Below the pieces are notes generated by a model. The model was not told the DNA's origin and did not search any database. It was given only the letters and a program-made list of their open reading frames with translations. From Actinobacteria bacterium IMCC26207 (GTDB taxonomy: Bacteria > Actinomycetota > Acidimicrobiia > Acidimicrobiales > Microtrichaceae), in the NCBI GenBank assembly GCA_001025035.1, contig LCZK01000010.1, positions 620,001 through 684,000 on the forward strand: a DNA stretch of 64,000 nucleotides, written 5' to 3'. Positions within the stretch are counted from its first letter, which is position 1; every line of letters begins with the position of its first letter. Shown here one piece after another: positions 53,719 through 62,490 of this stretch. Made by a program: the position numbers and the translations under genes.

Positions 53719-54258
53719 ATGAGTAATTACGACACCTTTATTCTGTTCGCCGCTGAGTACACCGATTTGGCCGACGCCGAGGCCGACTACGAACTCGTCA
53801 AGGACATGTACTACGAGCTTGGTCTGGTCGACACCTTCGATGCTGCTGTCATCAGCAAAGACACTGAAGGCAAGGTCAAGATCGTTAAGAAGCACGAGCA
53901 GCCCACACGTAAAGGTGGATGGGTTGGCGCTGGGCTCGGCTTAGCTGCCGGCGCTGCGCTGTTGCTCTTTCCCGCCGCTGCAGTTGGAGCGGGTGTCATT
54001 ATCGGAACTACAGGTGGCGGCGCCGCACTCGGTGCTCTTGCCGGCCACGTGTCACGCGGCATGTCTCGTCATGACCTGAAAGAGCTTGGCGAGTCACTCG
54101 ACTCAGGCGATGCCGGGTTGATCGTGGTCGCCGCTCTGGACCTTCAGAAGCGGATTGACGAACTGGTCAAGCGCACCGACAAGATCCTGAAGAAGGAACT
54201 CAAAGCTGACCGCAAAGAACTCGAGCTTGAGCTCAACGAGGCCGCATCGGAAGGCTGA
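53719..54258 (+). CDS. DUF1269-type membrane protein
   Basis: 179-aa protein of the DUF1269 / DUF6325-like type: an N-terminal ferredoxin-like part (YDTFILFAAEYTDLADAEADY, split; DTFDAAVISKD), a glycine/alanine-rich hydrophobic hairpin (GWVGAGLGLAAGAALLLFP and GAGVIIGTTGGGAALGALAG) and a C-terminal basic coiled coil (KRTDKILKKELKADRKELE). Function unknown; relatives may associate with membranes under stress. The last 26 bp overlap the convergent lipid-kinase-like gene. Confidence 0.8.
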   Translation: MSNYDTFILFAAEYTDLADAEADYELVKDMYYELGLVDTFDAAVISKDTEGKVKIVKKHEQPTRKGGWVGAGLGLAAGAALLLFPAAAVGAGVIIGTTGGGAALGALAGHVSRGMSRHDLKELGESLDSGDAGLIVVAALDLQKRIDELVKRTDKILKKELKADRKELELELNEAASEG

Positions 54259-55591
54259 CCTTCGGGTGACTCCTTGGCCAGCGGCCCATTGCTACGTCGC
54301 TGAGATCAACCAACGTTCGAAGGGTCAACGAAGGCCGCTTTGCCGTGGGTGAGATTCCGAGAACTTGTTTTGGTACCCGTAGGCGCAGTGCCATGGGGTC
54401 GATTCTGAACTTCAGCGGCGGCTCAAGCAGCGCGTATTCACCGTCTACCCCAGCTGCAATGGACTCCGAGGAGTTCAGGTCGAAGTTGGCAGCCTCCCAT
54501 CGCAACAGCGGAGGTGTCGTGACCGAGTCTGGTTGCACGAGGGCAACGATGCCCAGCAGCCCATCACTCATTGAGGCTCGTCCACCCAAACTGAGCGGGC
54601 CAAAGTCGTAGGTGTTGTTCGACACATGAATCACCACAGCAGACTCGTGTTCGGCTTCATCGCCGTCGACAAACTGCAGATCGAGCGCTTCTGCATCGGG
54701 CCCGACCAGATCCGGGATGCGACTCATGGTGGTGCCCAACTTGTTGTCTCGATATTCCGAAGAGGCCACAATCTGCCCGTATGCACCTACCGAGACGTTA
54801 TTGAGAAACAATCGGTCGTTCACTCTTCCAACGTCAACTCTTCGCTCAGATGCAGCGCCAAAAGCATCAAGGCCCGAGCGTAGGTCGGAGCGGTTCAAGC
54901 CAAGGTCCATCGCGAAGTGGTTTCGTGTCCCGGCCGGGATGCAGACAAATGGCAGGTCGTGCTCCATTGCCACTTCGGCCACGACTGCCAAGCTTCCGTC
55001 CCCTCCGGCCATGCCAATGCAGTCGGCTCCCGCTGCAACGGCGTCTTGGGCAATCTGCGCTAGGTCACCATCCTCGCCAAGGACTCGCACCGTGATTCCT
55101 ATCTGCTTTGCTTTGGCCTCGAGCCCCACCTTTTGGGCTGCACCACCACCAGATCGGTTATTGATAATCAGAACGGGATGATGCGCCCGATTGACAACAT
55201 GCTGATCGCTTGGAATGTGTGACCATGACAAGGCCAGGGAACTAAAGATGTTGGTCGCAATGACCGCAAGAGCAATGGCGAACAGAATCCGCAGATCGAA
55301 TCTTGCCCAGGCCAAGGCAACGATCAATGCAGCTATCATGAGCAGAAGAAGGACTCCACTGATCAACCGCTTCTTGCCGCGACGAGTAATCGTGCGCCAA
55401 GCCAGCCAGACAATCAACACCATTGGCAAGAGCGCAACGATGAACTCGGGAAACTCCTTAGAAATTCCAACCAGAAGTAAAGCCCCGGCCACAGCAGCAC
55501 TTGCCAAGGCCAAAACTGCTGACAGACGATGCTGCACGCGCACTTTGTCGGGACCCTCTGCCTGAGCATCAGGGTGCACTGGCGAGGTCAC
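54233..55591 (-). CDS. Diacylglycerol/lipid kinase-family protein with membrane N-terminus
   Basis: 452-aa protein of the YegS/LCB5/DgkB kinase family. Residues 25-125 hold three to four hydrophobic helices; the kinase catalytic domain follows from about 140: VLIINNRSGGGAA, the GMAGGDGSLAVVAEV ATP loop (GGDG), and FVCIPAGTRNHFAMDLGL. The C-terminal beta domain (LFLNNVSVGAYG, VVIHVSNNTYDFG, GVDGEYALLEP) is complete. It probably phosphorylates a lipid or a sphingosine-like substrate at the membrane. It lies 10 bp downstream of secG. Confidence 0.88.
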   Translation of the reverse strand: MTSPVHPDAQAEGPDKVRVQHRLSAVLALASAAVAGALLLVGISKEFPEFIVALLPMVLIVWLAWRTITRRGKKRLISGVLLLLMIAALIVALAWARFDLRILFAIALAVIATNIFSSLALSWSHIPSDQHVVNRAHHPVLIINNRSGGGAAQKVGLEAKAKQIGITVRVLGEDGDLAQIAQDAVAAGADCIGMAGGDGSLAVVAEVAMEHDLPFVCIPAGTRNHFAMDLGLNRSDLRSGLDAFGAASERRVDVGRVNDRLFLNNVSVGAYGQIVASSEYRDNKLGTTMSRIPDLVGPDAEALDLQFVDGDEAEHESAVVIHVSNNTYDFGPLSLGGRASMSDGLLGIVALVQPDSVTTPPLLRWEAANFDLNSSESIAAGVDGEYALLEPPLKFRIDPMALRLRVPKQVLGISPTAKRPSLTLRTLVDLSDVAMGRWPRSHPKVSLPMRPR

Positions 55592-55601
55592 AGATTTTCT
55601 T

Positions 55602-55844
55602 TCAGGTATCGAGCACCATCGACATGATCAGCGTGTTGAAGGCAAACGCAAGTGCCAGAACCACAGTGATCCGGTCAAGGTTCTTTTCCATGACGGTTGA
55701 GCCCGCCGCCGATGCTCCGAGGCCTCCACCGAACATGTCAGAAAGCCCACCACCACGGCCACTATGGATGAGCACTAAGAAGATCAGGCCAATTCCAAGG
55801 CCGAACTGAAGTATCCACAAGATGACGGTGATGATTTCCACCAT
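55602..55844 (-). CDS. secG: Preprotein translocase subunit SecG
   Basis: 80-aa SecG, a small auxiliary subunit of the SecYEG channel. Two hydrophobic segments (VILWILQFGLGIGLIFLVLI and ITVVLALAFAFNTLIMSMVL) flank the HSGRGGGLSDMFGG loop typical of the family. It follows tpiA with a 97-bp gap on the same strand, as in many actinobacteria. Confidence 0.93.
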   Translation of the reverse strand: MVEIITVILWILQFGLGIGLIFLVLIHSGRGGGLSDMFGGGLGASAAGSTVMEKNLDRITVVLALAFAFNTLIMSMVLDT

Positions 55845-55941
55845 GCCATGCTAACCCAAGGCGCACCCCGAGTTGAATCCTGTGCGCAAATTTGGTCGGT
55901 AGCAGGCCAGCCTGAGCATTCTGCGGCGGCCGGAGCCAGCT

Positions 55942-56721
55942 TCAGTGGTTGCGGTACTGCACAATCGCAGCAAATTCGTCGGCTTCTAAGCTGGCTCCGC
56001 CAACGAGTGCACCGTCAATATCGGGCTGCGCCATGAGCTCAGCGATGTTGCCAGGCTTGACCGATCCACCGTACTGAATCCGAACCGACTCGGCTTGCTC
56101 TGCGCCACACGCTTCGGCCACTACGCCTCGGATGAAGGCGCACATATTCTGTGCATCCTCAGAGGTTGCCGTGCGGCCCGTGCCAATCGCCCAGATGGGC
56201 TCATAGGCAATTACCATCGATGCGACATGAGCCTTGGTGACCCCTGCCAAGCCAGCAAGAATCTGCCCCTCCACCTTGGCCTCAGCCCGGCCGGCCTCAC
56301 GCTCCTCGAGCGTTTCGCCACAGCACAGGATTGGAGTCATCTCGTTCCCTAGGACGGCCTTGACCTTCTTGTTCACCTCATCGTCAGTCTCGCCAAAGAT
56401 CTCTCGGCGCTCTGAGTGCCCGACGATCACATGCGTCACGTTCAGCTTGGCAAGCATTGGAGCCGAAACTTCGCCGGTGAACGCACCTTTGGGCTCGAAG
56501 TAGCAGTTCTGGGCCCCGATGAGAATTTTCATCTTGTCTGACTCGATCACCGTTTGAATCGAGCGAATGTCTGTGAAGGGTGGGTGTACCGACACATCCA
56601 CATTCTCGTGGTCGTCGACATCTAGGCGGTAGTGCAGCTTTTGCACACACTGAATCGCCTCGAAGTGGTTGTGGTTCATCTTCCAGTTGCCACTGATAAT
56701 GGGTTTGCGTGGGGTTGCCAT
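55942..56721 (-). CDS. tpiA: Triosephosphate isomerase
   Basis: 259-aa TIM-barrel enzyme of glycolysis. Active-site residues Asn12 and Lys14 (SGNWKMN), His102 (IVGHSERREIFGE) and Glu174 (AYEPIWAIGTG) are all in place; the phosphate-binding YGGSVKPGN and DGALVGGASL loops are seen at the end. It lies 36 bp downstream of pgk in the gap-pgk-tpiA-secG run. Confidence 0.97.
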   Translation of the reverse strand: MATPRKPIISGNWKMNHNHFEAIQCVQKLHYRLDVDDHENVDVSVHPPFTDIRSIQTVIESDKMKILIGAQNCYFEPKGAFTGEVSAPMLAKLNVTHVIVGHSERREIFGETDDEVNKKVKAVLGNEMTPILCCGETLEEREAGRAEAKVEGQILAGLAGVTKAHVASMVIAYEPIWAIGTGRTATSEDAQNMCAFIRGVVAEACGAEQAESVRIQYGGSVKPGNIAELMAQPDIDGALVGGASLEADEFAAIVQYRNH

Positions 56722-56757
56722 GTCGCTACCTCTTCGGTTGGTGATGCTGGGTATTGG

Positions 56758-57894
56758 TCAGCCTGCGTTTGAGGCTAGGCGAAGTGCAGCGAGGCCCGGC
56801 AAGTCACCCTGCTCAATGAGTTCAAGTGACGCTCCCCCACCTGTAGAAATGTGCGAGACCTGATCGGCTAGGCCGAACTGAGCAACTGCTGCTGCTGAGT
56901 CGCCACCACCGATCACCGAAAAGGCTGAGCTCTCGGCCACTGAAATTGCAACGGAGCTTGTGCCCGCTTCAAAGCGAGGGTCTTCGAACACGCCCATTGG
57001 CCCATTCCACAGCACGGTTCGGGCTTCGGCGATGATGTCGCCAAATTCGGCTGCAGCACCGGGGCCGATATCTAGCCCCATCCAGCCTTCGGGTAGGGCG
57101 CGGCCAAAGTTGCGAACTTCGCCACCCGCAGAGGGGTCGCCGATTTTTCCGCCGGGGCCAAGTCCAACAACATCGCTTGGCAGGTGCAGACGGTCTCCGT
57201 GTTGCTCAAGCAGTTGAGCGCAGGTCTCAATCTGATCGGGCTCGCACAGTGAGTTGCCGATGGAGTTACCCATCGCAGCGAAGAAGGTGAAGCACATGCC
57301 TCCACCGATGATGATGGAATCGGCAATCTCGAGCAGAGCTGTCAGCACACCTAATTTGTCAGAGACTTTTGACCCGCCGGTAATGGCAACAAATGGGTGA
57401 GAGGGATTTTCACGCAGACCAAGCAAGATGTCGACCTCTTTGGCCAACAAGCGCCCAGCCGCAGAAGGAAGCTTGGTTGGCGGGCCGACGATTGATGCGT
57501 GTGAGCGATGCGATGCCCCGAAAGCGTCATTCACATAGAGATCGTGGCCGGCAATGAGCGAGTCCACAAACGCAGGGTCGTTCGATGTCTCGCCAGGATT
57601 GAACCGCAGGTTCTCGAGCAATTCCACGCCTGGAGCGAGCTCAGACAGACGTTGGCGAACGGGTTCTACTGAATACTGCGGGTCGGGTTCGCCCTTCGGT
57701 CGACCCAAGTGTGTGCACGCAGTCACCTTTGCGCCGTGCTCGACGAGCCAGTTTATGGTCGGGAGTGCGGCTGTGATCCGAAGGTCATCGGTGATGACAC
57801 CGTCCTTGAGCGGAACGTTGAAATCGGCCCTCAACAGCACGGACTTGCCCGAGACATCGCCCAAGTCTTCAAGTTCGGGAACCCCAAATTTCAC
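56758..57894 (-). CDS. pgk: Phosphoglycerate kinase
   Basis: 378-aa kinase transferring phosphate from 1,3-bisphosphoglycerate to ADP. N-domain motifs LLRADFNVPL and THLGRPKGEPDP, hinge VAITGGSKVSDKL, and C-domain nucleotide-binding WNGPMGVFED and VIGGGDSAAAV...STGGGASLELIEQ are present. It is slightly shorter than the usual 390-400 residues, mainly in loop regions. The gap gene precedes it, with a 107-bp spacer that contains a strong hairpin. Confidence 0.97.
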   Translation of the reverse strand: MKFGVPELEDLGDVSGKSVLLRADFNVPLKDGVITDDLRITAALPTINWLVEHGAKVTACTHLGRPKGEPDPQYSVEPVRQRLSELAPGVELLENLRFNPGETSNDPAFVDSLIAGHDLYVNDAFGASHRSHASIVGPPTKLPSAAGRLLAKEVDILLGLRENPSHPFVAITGGSKVSDKLGVLTALLEIADSIIIGGGMCFTFFAAMGNSIGNSLCEPDQIETCAQLLEQHGDRLHLPSDVVGLGPGGKIGDPSAGGEVRNFGRALPEGWMGLDIGPGAAAEFGDIIAEARTVLWNGPMGVFEDPRFEAGTSSVAISVAESSAFSVIGGGDSAAAVAQFGLADQVSHISTGGGASLELIEQGDLPGLAALRLASNAG

Positions 57895-57930
57895 AACATC
57901 TCCTCAGCAATTCGGTGTAGTCAACTTCTG

Positions 57931-57968
57931 TTATGCGAGGGACCCTCCAGAGGGGGTCCCTCGCATAA
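57931..57968. promoter_or_regulatory. 15-bp perfect inverted repeat in the gap-pgk spacer
   Basis: TTATGCGAGGGACCC (57931-57945) and GGGTCCCTCGCATAA (57954-57968) with an 8-nt loop, in the spacer between gap and pgk. No T-run follows on either strand. It could be an attenuating or mRNA-processing hairpin that lets gap and pgk be expressed at different levels. Confidence 0.6.
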
Positions 57969-58001
57969 CAAAGCGGGTTTTTGGGGCCCGGGCATCAAGG
58001 A

Positions 58002-59012
58002 TCAGTGGTTGGCTGCGCCTACGATTTTGGCCAAGTCAACCAGGCGGTTGGAATAGCCCGTCTCGTTGTCGTACCAAGAGAACACCTTGACCATGTTGCC
58101 GATGGCCATCGTCAGGCCAGAATCGAAGATGCTGGAGTAGGTGGAGCCGACGATGTCTGAACTCACCAGTGGCTCCTCGGAGTACTCAAGAATTCCCTTG
58201 AGGCGACCCTCGGATGCGGCGGCGGCAAACACGGCGTTGATCTCTTCAACAGTCACGTCGCGGCCAAGGATGCCAACGAAGTCGGTGATTGAACCCGTTG
58301 GGATTGGCACACGAAGCGAGGTTCCGTCGAGCTTGCCCTTCATGGATTCCAGAACCAATCCAGTAGCGCGTGCCGCTCCGGTTGAGGTCGGGATGATGTT
58401 GATTGCCGCAGCACGAGCACGCCGCAAATCGGAATGTGGTCCGTCCACAAGAACCTGGTCGCCGGTGTAGGCATGCGTGGTGGTCATCAGACCCTTCTGC
58501 ACCCCGAAGGCGTCATCAAGGACTTTGATCATCGGGACGAAACAGTTCGTCGTACAGGATGCGTTCGAGACGATGAAGTCCTTGGAGGGATCGAAGGTGT
58601 CATCGTTCACGCCCACAACAAAGGTTGCGTCTGCGCCGTTGGCCGGAGCCGAAACAATGACTCGAGGAGCGCCGGCTTGCAGGTGCGCAGCGGCCTTGTC
58701 ACGGTCGGTAAAGAAGCCGGTGGACTCGATCACCACATCGACTCCAAGGTCACCCCACGGAATCTCGGCCGGGTCACGGTGCGAGACAACCTTCAGCAGG
58801 TCGCCATCAACGTCGATGCCATCATCAGTCACGCTGATCTTGCCCGGGAACGTTCCCGCCACTGAGTCGCGCTTGAGCAGGTGAGCAAGCGTGGGCAGCG
58901 AGCCCAAATCGTTCACTGCAACAAAATCAATATCGGCTCCCTGTGCAGTTGCTGCACGAAAGAAGTTTCGCCCGATACGGCCAAAGCCATTGATGCCAAC
59001 ACGAATCGTCAT
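58002..59012 (-). CDS. gap: Glyceraldehyde-3-phosphate dehydrogenase, type I
   Basis: 336-aa NAD(P)-dependent enzyme. NAD-binding GINGFGRIGRNFFRA at the N-terminus, catalytic Cys153 in SNASCTTNC, THAYTGDQ, and SWYDNETGYSNR near the end. I start at ATG 59012 (MTIRVGING) since AAGGG lies 6 nt upstream; a second in-frame ATG at 59018 overlaps that site and the frame to 59051 is unlikely. In most actinobacteria whiA separates yvcK from gap, but here only a 96-bp spacer does. Confidence 0.97.
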   Translation of the reverse strand: MTIRVGINGFGRIGRNFFRAATAQGADIDFVAVNDLGSLPTLAHLLKRDSVAGTFPGKISVTDDGIDVDGDLLKVVSHRDPAEIPWGDLGVDVVIESTGFFTDRDKAAAHLQAGAPRVIVSAPANGADATFVVGVNDDTFDPSKDFIVSNASCTTNCFVPMIKVLDDAFGVQKGLMTTTHAYTGDQVLVDGPHSDLRRARAAAINIIPTSTGAARATGLVLESMKGKLDGTSLRVPIPTGSITDFVGILGRDVTVEEINAVFAAAASEGRLKGILEYSEEPLVSSDIVGSTYSSIFDSGLTMAIGNMVKVFSWYDNETGYSNRLVDLAKIVGAANH

Positions 59013-59108
59013 AGCCATCCCTTGTGTACGTAGGTTGAAAAGTCTGAACATCTTCGCACAGCGGCCAACCCTTCACGACCAGCGGCCGACCAAGCGAGCA
59101 ATCGGCCT

Positions 59109-60086
59109 TTACAAAGCAGTTGGTAACACGACCCCGGTGCTGGCGTGGGCGAGCAACTCTGCTAGCGCCGCACCGAGCAAGGCGGGGTCATGCGCCGTAG
59201 CTGACTGCGCCGCAAGCAGGCCTGGGACTGCTCGTGTTGAAACGAGTTCCCCAAGTTCCTCCGAGACGGCATTGGCGGTCGCTAGACCAGCAGAGTCAGA
59301 GTCGTAGAGCACCACGTCTGGCGTTAGTCCATGCCGTTGCAAAGCTCGAACATGATCAGCCACGGAGTAACCCACCGTCTCTGGCACCTGTGGGTTGAGG
59401 TTGCAGACGTAGACGAACTGCCCCGTGGCAGCCGCAAGCGCATCAGCAATTCCACTCACCGCAGTAGCCGCGAGCACGCTCGTATATAACGAGCCGGGGC
59501 CTAACAAGATCTGATCCGCCTCCAGAATTGCTTGGACGGCCTCGGGACAGGCCGTTGCATCATGTGGCGACAAACTCACAGACGAGACGTCACTCTGTGA
59601 GCCAACTGCTTGCTCACCATGCACCACGTCACCCGAGCGAATCGCTGCACGCAAGGTGACAGCCTGACGGGTTGCTGGCAATACACGGCCCACAGCACCG
59701 AGCAGTTCCCCTACCTGATCCAAAGCCGCAACCAAGTCACCTTCGGTATCTTCAAGGGCCACGATCAGCAGATTGCCAAACGCGTGTCCATCTAACTCAC
59801 CTGCGGCAAAGCGATAGTCCATTGCCCGTGCCAAGACCGAGGACTCAGCAGCCAGCGCAACCAAACATGTTCGCAAGTCACCCGGGGCAGGGCGATCGAC
59901 TGCAGCGCGCAAACGGCCAGTAGAACCTCCATCGTCGGCAACCGTGACCACTGCGGTGATTCCGGCCGCATAGGTCCGCGTGGCGCGCAGTGTTGCAGCA
60001 AGTCCGTGACCCCCGCCGATGGCTACGACCTTGGGCCCTGGCTCCGGGGAACGGTCATGCAGCAGGTTGACCGGGTTCCAACTCAT
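59109..60086 (-). CDS. yvcK: YvcK/GlmR/CofD-like protein
   Basis: 325-aa protein with the CofD-like Rossmann fold: VVAIGGGHGLAATLRA (about 21-36), TAVVTVADDGGSTGRLR, FGNLLIVALEDTEGD and GPGSLYTSVLAATAV. Family members bind UDP-sugar and tune carbon flow to cell wall synthesis. Its start overlaps the rapZ stop by 4 bp, so the two are coupled. Confidence 0.92.
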   Translation of the reverse strand: MSWNPVNLLHDRSPEPGPKVVAIGGGHGLAATLRATRTYAAGITAVVTVADDGGSTGRLRAAVDRPAPGDLRTCLVALAAESSVLARAMDYRFAAGELDGHAFGNLLIVALEDTEGDLVAALDQVGELLGAVGRVLPATRQAVTLRAAIRSGDVVHGEQAVGSQSDVSSVSLSPHDATACPEAVQAILEADQILLGPGSLYTSVLAATAVSGIADALAAATGQFVYVCNLNPQVPETVGYSVADHVRALQRHGLTPDVVLYDSDSAGLATANAVSEELGELVSTRAVPGLLAAQSATAHDPALLGAALAELLAHASTGVVLPTAL

Positions 60087-60937
60087 TTGGCCACATCACG
60101 ATGGCGAACTTGTGGAGTCATTCCTTGCTCTCGTAGCCAAGCAGCAGTTCGCTCGGCAATAGCAACTGAACGATGACGACCGCCAGTGCAGCCGAACGCA
60201 ACAGTCAGCACCGAACGTCCCTCGTTGACAAAGGCCGGCAGCAAAAACTCCAGTAGCGCAGTCATGCGGTCCATGAACTGCTCCGTGAGTTCAAAGGAAC
60301 CCACATAGTCCTGAATCTCGGGAGTAAGCCCCGTCAGAGGCCTCAACTCCTCTACCCAATGCGGGTTTGGAAGAAAGCGGCAGTCCAGAACCAGGTCAAC
60401 ATCTGGCGGCACGCCGTGCTTATAACCAAACGACATAATCGTGACTTGCGTGGAGTCTCGATCTCCGGCTTCACCAAAAATTTCAACCACCCTGCGCCGG
60501 AGATCATGCACGTTCATCTCGGAGGTATCGATGACAATGTCGGCGGACTCTCGCACTGGTTCGAGTCGCGTGCGTTCTTGATCGATTGCATTCACAACCG
60601 ACCCCAAATCTCCCAACATCGGGTGACGACGCTTGGTATCGCCGTACCTGCGCACCAGTACTGGCGTTGCGGCATCTAAGAACACCGTGGTCACCTTTGC
60701 ACCAGATGCTCGCAACTCATCGAGCGCAGGAGCGACTCCGTCAACATTGCCGTCTGAACCCACAATCAAGCCGACAGGCGTGGGCGACTCAGACTTAAAT
60801 CGCGCCAACTCGCCAACCTTTGGAATGAGTTCGCTTGGCAGGTTATCGATGACAAACCAGCCAAGATCCTCGAGCGTGTTCCCCACCTGGGTACGGCCTG
60901 CACCAGACAAACCCGTGACGATCACAAAATCCATCAT
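60083..60937 (-). CDS. rapZ: RNase adapter RapZ / nucleotide-binding protein
   Basis: 284-aa RapZ/YvcJ family P-loop protein. Walker A-like GLSGAGRTQ at 9-17, where Arg15 replaces the usual Lys; Arg at this place is common in actinobacterial members (GLSGAGRST). Central VIDNLPSELIP and FLDAATPVLVRRYGDTKRRHPM, C-terminal AFGCTGGRHRSVAIAE. In E. coli RapZ guides RNase E to a small RNA; in actinobacteria the role is unclear. GGGGG precedes the start. It heads rapZ-yvcK. Confidence 0.93.
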   Translation of the reverse strand: MMDFVIVTGLSGAGRTQVGNTLEDLGWFVIDNLPSELIPKVGELARFKSESPTPVGLIVGSDGNVDGVAPALDELRASGAKVTTVFLDAATPVLVRRYGDTKRRHPMLGDLGSVVNAIDQERTRLEPVRESADIVIDTSEMNVHDLRRRVVEIFGEAGDRDSTQVTIMSFGYKHGVPPDVDLVLDCRFLPNPHWVEELRPLTGLTPEIQDYVGSFELTEQFMDRMTALLEFLLPAFVNEGRSVLTVAFGCTGGRHRSVAIAERTAAWLREQGMTPQVRHRDVAK

Positions 60938-61086
60938 TCCCCCACTTTAACGGCCGAATCTGAAATACTCGCCTTGCTGCAGGCCGATGGGCTGTAGTGG
61001 TGAGCAATATTTATTCTGCTAATTGCATCCAAATTTTGCTCCGGGAACGAAATACACGAGTACACCCCCAACTAAAGGAGATATAC

Positions 61087-61662
61087 ATGCGGAACAAGTT
61101 CATGATCGGTTCACTGGCATTGGTAATGGGCTTCGGTCTTGTGGCCGGCGCTTGCTCAAGCGATTCAGAGTCAGAATCCACCACCACCGAAGCTGGCTCG
61201 ACCGAAACCACCATGGCAGATGACATGGCAGGCGACGAGAACATCGTAGAGATTGCCGTTGGCAACCCTGACTTCACCACCTTGGTTGAGCTTGTCACTG
61301 CTGCTGGACTTGCAGAGACCCTCTCGGGTGACGGACCATTCACCGTGTTCGCACCAGTGAACGCAGCATTTGCAGAGGTTCCAGCAGACACGCTGACTGC
61401 GCTTGCAGCCGACCCGACTGGCGCACTGACCGACGTACTCAAGCTGCACGTGATTGCCGGCGAGGTTGACTCTGCCGCAGCCACAGCAGCAGTCGGCACC
61501 TGCGTTGAGACCCTCGGTGGCAAGGTGCTCATTGGCCAAGAAGGCGACAACTTGACCTTCGGTGGAGCAACCATCACCGACGTTGACATCACTGGTTCAA
61601 ACGGAATCATCCACGTCATTGACGGAGTGGTCACCGAGGCCTCCGCAGATTGCCCAACGTGA
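61087..61662 (+). CDS. Fasciclin-domain lipoprotein
   Basis: 191-aa exported lipoprotein: MIGSLALVMGFGLVAGAC with lipobox Cys, then a Ser/Thr/Glu linker, and one fasciclin (FAS1) domain from about 55 to 185 (DFTTLVELVTAAGLAETL, GPFTVFAPVNAAFAEVP, KLHVIAGEVDSAA, GIIHVIDGVV). Such proteins mediate adhesion or surface binding. The start has an ideal ribosome-binding site, AAGGAG seven nt before the ATG, suggesting high expression. It is flanked by convergent hairpins and is divergent from rapZ. Confidence 0.93.
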   Translation: MRNKFMIGSLALVMGFGLVAGACSSDSESESTTTEAGSTETTMADDMAGDENIVEIAVGNPDFTTLVELVTAAGLAETLSGDGPFTVFAPVNAAFAEVPADTLTALAADPTGALTDVLKLHVIAGEVDSAAATAAVGTCVETLGGKVLIGQEGDNLTFGGATITDVDITGSNGIIHVIDGVVTEASADCPT

Positions 61663-61681
61663 TCTGAAGTGCCTTGAACCG

Positions 61682-61748
61682 GAGCGATAAATCGCTCTGG
61701 TGACTTTCTGGAACGGGACGGCGCATAGCGTCGTCCCGTTCTTGATTT
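61682..61748 (+). terminator. Double hairpin after the fasciclin gene
   Basis: First hairpin GAGCGAT-AA-ATCGCTC (61682-61697); second GAACGGGACG (61711-61720) with CGTCCCGTTC (61732-61741) followed by TTGATTTTGG. The second with its T-rich tail fits an intrinsic terminator; both lie between convergent genes. Confidence 0.8.
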
Positions 61749-61770
61749 TGGAGCCTGCTCAGGGACAGAT

Positions 61771-62490
61771 CTAGAGCTTGAGGAACTTCAGAAACATCAG
61801 TCGTGGGATCGAAGAGGCCGCCGCATATTCATCAGCTCGAGCCATGAATCCCGCCGCAGGAGCGGGCTCCTCCATCCGCTCCAAGCGAAACCCAGCCTCG
61901 GTAGCGGCATTGATATAGCGGCTCAAGGGCCGATGATAAAAACGAATGAACACTCCTTGCTCAACCTCTTCCATCGTGTTGGCCTCAGACAGATACGGCC
62001 CAACACGCCAGTACTGCTCAGGCGGGTCAAGAACCTGGTCGTCGATCCAGCCGCTACCGGGGGTTTGCAGCAGCGGGTGATTCAGCAGCAACAAAAAGGT
62101 GCCGCCCGGTCGCAGCACCCGGGCTAGTTCAGCGAGGGCTGGGTCAATCTGCGCAATGTGCTCGAACACCAGACAAGCAACTGCTGCATCTACACAAGCT
62201 GTGGCCAAGCCCACATCTGTGGCGCTGCCTTGGAAATACGCTGGCCCCCCGGCACGAGAGCCAGCAAGCGTTACCTGCGTAAATGCTGGGTCAAGCCCAA
62301 CTACCTGCAGACCAAGTTCGGCTGCGAGTCGGGCCACCTGTCCCTCGCCACATCCCATATCGAGCATCCGACCACTGCGTGGTAAATGCTGCTGAATGAG
62401 CGGCAAAATCTGTTCGGTGTACTCGGGGTCAGCACCGTTGGTGAACTCTCGCTGCCACCAGTCGGCGTGTTCTTCCCAAGGGTCAGTCAT
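61771..62490 (-). CDS. Class I SAM-dependent methyltransferase
   Basis: 239-aa methyltransferase. The SAM loop RMLDMGCGEGQVARLAAELG is at about 36-55, followed by VVGLDPAFTQV (acidic loop), AAVACLVFEHI and LARVLRPGGTFLLLLNHP. It resembles UbiE-like or MerR-associated small-molecule methyltransferases; substrate unknown. It overlaps the uvrC stop by 4 bp (ATGA), so it is co-translated with uvrC. Confidence 0.88.
   Translation of the reverse strand: MTDPWEEHADWWQREFTNGADPEYTEQILPLIQQHLPRSGRMLDMGCGEGQVARLAAELGLQVVGLDPAFTQVTLAGSRAGGPAYFQGSATDVGLATACVDAAVACLVFEHIAQIDPALAELARVLRPGGTFLLLLNHPLLQTPGSGWIDDQVLDPPEQYWRVGPYLSEANTMEEVEQGVFIRFYHRPLSRYINAATEAGFRLERMEEPAPAAGFMARADEYAAASSIPRLMFLKFLKL

Noticed and set aside
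61070..61089. AAGGAGATATACATG, identical to a common expression-vector ribosome-binding site
   Set aside because: It could suggest vector contamination, but it is in a native context with a full lipoprotein gene and neighbouring chromosomal genes; it is just a good native site.
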